Part shown: positions 28,770-33,278 of the stretch, piece by piece
Position numbering within the stretch: position 1 is the first letter of the stretch
Layout of the letters: each line of letters starts with the position of its first letter
Assembly: GCF_003933965.1 (NCBI RefSeq)
Contig: NZ_RSAJ01000024.1
Location: forward strand, 1 to 33,278
DNA from: Streptomyces sp. RP5T
GTDB lineage: Bacteria; Actinomycetota; Actinomycetes; Streptomycetales; Streptomycetaceae
Length of the DNA stretch: 33,278 bases
Reading direction: 5' to 3'
Program-made: the position numbers and the translations under genes
Notes under the pieces: model-generated
Seen by the model: the letters and a program-made list of their open reading frames with translations, nothing else
The model's database searches: none
Told to the model about the DNA's origin: nothing

Positions 28770-31700
28770 TCAGGTCAGGAGGTATGCCTTCAGGATCGTC
28801 ACCGTGTACGTGTTGCCGGTGGTGTCGGTCAGGGTGGATTTGAGGGAGACCGAGCGGGCGTTTTCAGGGTGGGTCAGGGTGAGGGTTCGTTTGCCTTGGG
28901 TGGTGGTCACCGGGGTGGGGGACCAGCTCTTGCCGGCGTCGTAGGAGACCTGCACCGTCAGGGATTTCAGGTGGGTGGCCGCCGGGCCCTGGAGGGAGAG
29001 GGGGATCGCGGTGCGGCGACCCGCGGGGGCCGTGCCGGTCGGGGTCAGCTTCGGGTGGAAGCGGACCGTGGACAGGGGCAGCGAGCCGGAGTCGGACGGG
29101 CTGGACGTGAAGGTCCAGGCCGCTGTCAGGTGGCTCGTGGTGGTGGCCACCGACGGCGGGCGGGTCAGGGTCGTGCGGATCGTGTAGCGGGCCGGGGCGG
29201 ACGGGAGCTTGTCCACGGTCTGGCAGAGGTCGCCGTCGTTGTCGAGCAGGGTGGTGCCGTCCGCGGTGACCGTGGTGTGGCGTCTGGCCGTGGAGTAGGC
29301 GGGGTGTCCGGCACCGTCGGCGAGGTCGGGGACGCACAGGTCCAGGGTGTCGCCGTCGCGCTGTGCGCCGTACGGGCCGCCGGTGATCGGGCTGAAGACG
29401 CCGACGTTGTACGTGGCCGCGTAGGTCCGGCCCGCCTGGTACGACCTCGCGCTCTCCGTGCCGTAGAAGACGTCGTCGTCATCCACGGCGGCGTTTCGCT
29501 GGCCCAGGTTGGCCGTCCACTTGAAGCCCTTGGGCGTGGTGACGTAGATCTTCGCGGTCGTCGGCAGCGGGAAGGGGTCGCTCACCGTGCCCAGTGACAG
29601 GGTGGGGCCGCTCCACAGGACGTTGACGATGCCCTTGCGGTGCGGGACGGACGAGCCGAAGTTCCGCTTGAGCAGGGCCAGTTCGTTCATGCGGGTGGTG
29701 TGCCGATAGCCGGTGGGGAAGCGGTCGGGCAGGTTGTGGAGCAGGTGGTAGGTGGTGCTGCCCTTCTGCCACAGGCCGCCGAGCTGCGTGCTGAGCCTCC
29801 CGGGAGGGGCGGCCGGTCCCAGGGTCGCGGTGCGCAGGTTCTTGAACGTTCCCCAGAACAGGGTGCTGTTGTGCGGTTCGCCCCCGGTGCCCCCGTTACT
29901 CCCGGTTCCCACGGCGAGGTTGAGCTGGCCGTCGGACATCTTCGCGCCCTGCGGCGCGGTGATCCCGACCGGCTTCGCCTTGCGCGCGTCGAGGACGACC
30001 GTGGTGTCCCGGGTGAGGGAGAGTCGCGGCCGGACCAGCGCGGAGGTGCCCCCGGCGTCGGCCAACACGGTGTCCACGACGTAGTCGCCACGCGGGACCC
30101 GCACCCGGTACACGCCCTTGGAGATCTGCTCGGAGTCCTTGAGGTTCGTGGTCCAGTACGTGCCCGAGTACCCGAGGATCTCGGTCAGCGGAGCGCTTAC
30201 GGGCTTGCCGCCGCGGTCGAGGAACTTCAGGGTGAGGTCGTACGCCTCGGCCTCGCGTACGACGCCGAAGGCGGTCCGTACGGCCGCGGGGTCGGCGGCC
30301 GCGGAGTCGGCACCGTTCCGCGCGGTGGCGAGCAGCGTGCCCGAGTAGACGCCGTCCGCCGCCTCGACGCGGGTGTCCGCGGTGAGGTCGACGCCGGCGG
30401 TGCCGCCCGCCGGGACGGTGAGCTGAGGGGTGCTCAGCGTGAACATGCCCTCGGGGGCCGTGCTGCCTTCCGGGCCGGTCGCGGTGGCCGTCAGGTTCAG
30501 GGTGACGGGCTGGTCGCCGTCGTTGCGGTAGGTGATGTGCCGGGTGACCGGCCGGTCGTCGGTGTGGGGCCACAGCTGCTTGCCGAAGGACACGGAGGTC
30601 TGTTCGCTCGCCACCGTCCCCTCCAGCGCCCGGGACACGTCGAGCCGGCCCGTCCCCTGCTGGTAGCCGGTCGCGCCGGTGGTCGGGGTGGTGGACGCGG
30701 TGAGCGCCTGCTTGATCCGCGCGCCGGTCCAGTCGGGGTGCCGCTGGGCGAGGATCGCGGCCGCCCCCGCGGCATGCGGTGTCGCCATCGACGTACCGGA
30801 CATGGAGACATAGCCGTCGGCCGCCGGGTCGCCCAGGTAGCCGTGCGCCGCCCTCGCCGAGACGATGTCCACGCCCGGCGCCGTGAGGTCCGGTTTCAGC
30901 GCGCCGTCGGCGGTCGGGCCGGTGCTGGAGAAGTCGGCCAGCCGGTCCTCGCCGTCGACGGCGCCCACGGTGAGCGCCGACTCCGCGGCCCCGGGGGAGC
31001 CGACGGTTCCCGCGTCGGGGCCCTCGTTGCCGGCCGCGGCGACGGTGAGCATGCCGGTGCTCTTCGAGAGGGCGTTCACCGCCGCCTCGACCGGGTCCTC
31101 CCCCGGGGTGTCCTCCTGGCCCAGGCTGAGGTTGGCCACCTTGGCGCCCTGCCCGGCGGCCCACTCCAGGCCGGCGATGACGCTGGAGTCGCTGCCCTCG
31201 CCGCTGTCGTCCAGCACCTTGGCGTCGAGGATCGCGGCACCGGGAGCGACGCCCTTGTAGCGGCCGCCGGACTGTGCGCCCGAGCCCGCCAGCGTCGCGG
31301 CCACATGGGTGCCGTGGCCGACCATGTCGTCCGTGCCGGCGGTGCCGGTGAAGTTCTTCGAGGCCTTCACCGCCGCGGCGAGGTCCGGGTGGGTGGTGTC
31401 GATGCCGGTGTCCAGGACGGCGACCTTGACGCCCTTGCCGTCGTATCCGGCCGCCCAGGCGGCCGGGGCGCCGATCTGCGCGACGCCGCCGCCCGCCGCG
31501 TCGCCCGCCTTCCGGCCCGCCTCCCCGTCCGCTTTCCCGGACTTGGCGCCGTCTTCGTCCGCCGGCGCCTTGAAGCGGCCGTCCAGCCAGACCCGCGCGA
31601 CTCCCTGCTCCTCGGTGAGGGCCTGCCACATGTCGTCGGCCCCGGCCTTGGGCACGGTGATCGCGGCGCCCGCCACACTGGGCAACTCCCGGCGCACAGT

Positions 31701-32204
31701 GGCGTCCGCGTCCGCGACCAGCGACTTCTGCGTGCTCCTGCGCTGGGCGGACTTGCCCTCGTACGACACGATCAGCGGGAGCGTGCCGCGCCGGGTGTCG
31801 TCGTAGCCGGCCCGTATCAGGCCGCTGACGTCGAACAGCCGCATGTCCAGGACGCCTTGGCCGATCAGGGCGGCGGCGTCGGCGGGAACGACGTACTGAT
31901 CACCCCCGACGCCTCGCACGGACACCGGGACGTGCTCACGGCCCGGCGCCCGCCGTACGCCCGTCACCCGGCCCCGGGCGTCCAGCAGGACCCGGTCGCC
32001 GGTGAGGAGGGTGACGTACCGGCCGGTCGCGGAGGCGGAGCCGGCTGTCCGCGCGCCGAGGGCGGAGCCGCCGGGCGCCGCGACGGTGGTGGTGTCCTGG
32101 GTCCGTACGCCGAGGCCGGAGCCCGTGGCCGCCACCGAGACGCCCGTCATCAGCCCCGCCACCAGCAGGGCGGCCAGCGAGGCGCTTGTGGTTCTGTCGC
32201 GCAT
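28770..32204 (-). CDS. Secreted subtilisin-like (S8) serine protease
   Basis: This 1,144-residue protein is a large extracellular peptidase. It has a signal peptide (SLAALLVAGLMTGVSVAATG), a propeptide region, and an S8 domain with the triad: Asp in VAVLDTGID, His in GHGTHVAATL and Ser in GTSMATPHAAG, plus the oxyanion Asn in VAAAGNEG. The C-terminal ~600 residues are beta-rich domains (NDGDQPVTLNLTAT, TPVTTTQGKRTLTL) ending FSP-like strands near the tail. It would degrade proteins in the medium. The ATG at 32204 abuts the TGA (32207-32205) of the upstream gene with GGTGAG upstream, so the two are coupled. This looks like ordinary Streptomyces content. Confidence 0.95.
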   Translation of the reverse strand: MRDRTTSASLAALLVAGLMTGVSVAATGSGLGVRTQDTTTVAAPGGSALGARTAGSASATGRYVTLLTGDRVLLDARGRVTGVRRAPGREHVPVSVRGVGGDQYVVPADAAALIGQGVLDMRLFDVSGLIRAGYDDTRRGTLPLIVSYEGKSAQRRSTQKSLVADADATVRRELPSVAGAAITVPKAGADDMWQALTEEQGVARVWLDGRFKAPADEDGAKSGKADGEAGRKAGDAAGGGVAQIGAPAAWAAGYDGKGVKVAVLDTGIDTTHPDLAAAVKASKNFTGTAGTDDMVGHGTHVAATLAGSGAQSGGRYKGVAPGAAILDAKVLDDSGEGSDSSVIAGLEWAAGQGAKVANLSLGQEDTPGEDPVEAAVNALSKSTGMLTVAAAGNEGPDAGTVGSPGAAESALTVGAVDGEDRLADFSSTGPTADGALKPDLTAPGVDIVSARAAHGYLGDPAADGYVSMSGTSMATPHAAGAAAILAQRHPDWTGARIKQALTASTTPTTGATGYQQGTGRLDVSRALEGTVASEQTSVSFGKQLWPHTDDRPVTRHITYRNDGDQPVTLNLTATATGPEGSTAPEGMFTLSTPQLTVPAGGTAGVDLTADTRVEAADGVYSGTLLATARNGADSAAADPAAVRTAFGVVREAEAYDLTLKFLDRGGKPVSAPLTEILGYSGTYWTTNLKDSEQISKGVYRVRVPRGDYVVDTVLADAGGTSALVRPRLSLTRDTTVVLDARKAKPVGITAPQGAKMSDGQLNLAVGTGSNGGTGGEPHNSTLFWGTFKNLRTATLGPAAPPGRLSTQLGGLWQKGSTTYHLLHNLPDRFPTGYRHTTRMNELALLKRNFGSSVPHRKGIVNVLWSGPTLSLGTVSDPFPLPTTAKIYVTTPKGFKWTANLGQRNAAVDDDDVFYGTESARSYQAGRTYAATYNVGVFSPITGGPYGAQRDGDTLDLCVPDLADGAGHPAYSTARRHTTVTADGTTLLDNDGDLCQTVDKLPSAPARYTIRTTLTRPPSVATTTSHLTAAWTFTSSPSDSGSLPLSTVRFHPKLTPTGTAPAGRRTAIPLSLQGPAATHLKSLTVQVSYDAGKSWSPTPVTTTQGKRTLTLTHPENARSVSLKSTLTDTTGNTYTVTILKAYLLT

Positions 32205-33278
32205 TCAGCTCACCTGCCCGGGGACCTGCTTGTTGGCGTCGACGACCGCGCGCTCGGTGATCGCGCTGGTGTGCGTGACGGTGCCGACCTTGAGGGGATT
32301 GTCCGCCGTGGCCTTGACCACCACGATGCGCTCGCCGAGGAACCGCAGGGTCTTCCTGTCGAAGATCCACTCGATGCGCTCGCCGTTGCCGGAGTCCTCC
32401 CGCGCGATCGCGACCCCGTGCCGGCCCGTGGCGTCGACCGCGTCGTCCACCGAGACGACGCCGGGGATCTTGGCCGCGGCCTTGTAGAGGGCGGCGCCGA
32501 CCTCGGCGGGCGGGTAGCTCGCGCCCAGCAGATCGCCGATCGCGACGAAGGCCGCCTGGTCGCGCGGGACTTCGGGGTCCCGGACGGCGTCCGACTCGCG
32601 GTAGATCCGCCGCAGCAGCGCGTCGGGATCGGTCGGCAGCCCGGCCAGGGCGTTGTAGGCGCCGCTGAACGGGACGTCGCTCTTCAGGGTGATGCCCTTG
32701 TCGCTGGTCTGACCGGCCTCGATCAGCCAACCGTCCCTGCCGTCGAGGGAGTTCCAGACCTGGCGGGAGTGCAGCTTGTCGCTGACCACCTCGCTCTTGT
32801 CGCCGACGGTCTTGATGTAGGTGTCGGCCACCTTCGAGGCGATGTAGATGTACTGGCCCTTGCGCGGGGTGGGCGCGGAGGTGTCGGCGGCGGCCAGGGA
32901 GATGCGTTCGAGGAGCTGGGGGGCGCCCTTGGCGTCGGCGGCGCCGATCCTGGTGGTCAGTGCGGGGCCGGTGGCCAGGGCGGTCTTGTCGTCGTCCGCC
33001 CGGCCGCCGGTGAGGGCGAGGCCGCCCACGACCGCGCTGGCCAGGGCGAAGGCCGCGGCGGGCAGGAGGATCGTACGGCGCAGGAACGGGTTCGAGCGCT
33101 TCCCTGGCGCGACCGGAGAGCCGACGGGCGTACGGGAGGAGGTGGCGGACGTACGGGAGGAGGTGCGGAGGTCTTCGTGGATCCGGGCCATCATCTGCTC
33201 CTTGTGGAACTGGTGGCGGCCCGCCGGCAGATCCCGCTCGGCGGAGGGCAGCAGACCCTGCGTCTCCGTCCACTCGGC
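32205..33278 (-). CDS. CU044_5270-family protein, 5' end beyond window
   Basis: The reading is open from the window's right edge (358 codons) and fits the CU044_5270 family of actinobacterial membrane proteins: a cytoplasmic start with SAERDLPAGRHQFHKEQMM (33177-33240), a basic stretch, one membrane span (TILLPAAAFALASAVVGGLA) and an extracellular domain (GQYIYIASKVADTYIKTVGD, DPDALLRRIYRE, IEWIFDRKTLRFLGER). The ATG at 33194 is internal because the family motif continues upstream of it. Such genes often sit beside an ECF sigma factor, which would lie to the right. It is coupled to the protease gene. Function is not established. Confidence 0.85.
   Translation of the reverse strand, partial: AEWTETQGLLPSAERDLPAGRHQFHKEQMMARIHEDLRTSSRTSATSSRTPVGSPVAPGKRSNPFLRRTILLPAAAFALASAVVGGLALTGGRADDDKTALATGPALTTRIGAADAKGAPQLLERISLAAADTSAPTPRKGQYIYIASKVADTYIKTVGDKSEVVSDKLHSRQVWNSLDGRDGWLIEAGQTSDKGITLKSDVPFSGAYNALAGLPTDPDALLRRIYRESDAVRDPEVPRDQAAFVAIGDLLGASYPPAEVGAALYKAAAKIPGVVSVDDAVDATGRHGVAIAREDSGNGERIEWIFDRKTLRFLGERIVVVKATADNPLKVGTVTHTSAITERAVVDANKQVPGQVS

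Overview
High G+C DNA, strong G/C bias at third codon positions, abundant GTG/TTG starts and the gene families present all point to Streptomyces or a close relative. The window looks like an accessory region: the left part of an integrated conjugative element (AICE type), a stretch packed with attachment-site relics, a second island of conflict-type genes, an insertion sequence, and then ordinary secreted-protein genes.

Layout. (1) 1-2.4 kb, minus strand: conjugation module with a DUF2637/Spd-like membrane protein (cut by the window edge), a TraB/FtsK-type DNA translocase and an SCO3933-family regulator. (2) 2.4-5.8 kb, minus strand: control module with a PP2C-like phosphatase, an HTH protein, an RsbW-like ATPase and an XRE-DUF5753 regulator. 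The site GTCTAG-N4-CTAGAC, or its half-site, lies upstream of the tra operon, the HTH gene and the ATPase gene, so these probably form one regulon. (3) 6.0-10.2 kb: a nested inverted repeat, a visibly AT-richer gene for a HEPN - STAND ATPase - TPR - cold-shock-like protein (candidate phage defence), an HNH nuclease and a hypothetical gene. (4) 10.2-15.8 kb: eight short tracts that each start at the anticodon loop of a tRNA: Ser-GGA, Arg-ACG, Arg-CCT, Pro-CGG, Arg-CCT, Ser-GGA, Pro-CGG, Arg-ACG. Most intervals between them hold one or two small cargo genes (a DUF4062-like protein, a DUF4352-like protein, small unknowns, and a protein with near-identical 18-residue repeats). Two of the tracts are complete tRNA 3' halves followed by hairpins. 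The last one (tRNA-Arg plus a strong terminator) is the best candidate for the right end of the integrated element.

(5) 15.8-27.1 kb: a lipoprotein, an integrase C-terminal remnant, a kinase-like gene with a glycine-rich-domain partner, two small genes, a frameshifted XRE/PLD-like gene with a NUDIX gene, and a minus-strand operon encoding a Pycsar-type membrane effector (DUF5706-like), a CRP-like cNMP-binding regulator, a class III nucleotide cyclase and a STAND ATPase-TPR protein. This operon resembles a cyclic-nucleotide anti-phage system with an added ATPase arm; its ATPase-TPR gene carries apparent frameshifts. (6) 27.1-28.7 kb: an IS30-family element inserted at CTAG in an IS5-like transposase remnant. 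(7) 28.8-33.3 kb: a large secreted subtilisin-like protease next to a CU044_5270-family protein that runs off the window.

All functional calls rest on motifs read by eye. No database search was run.
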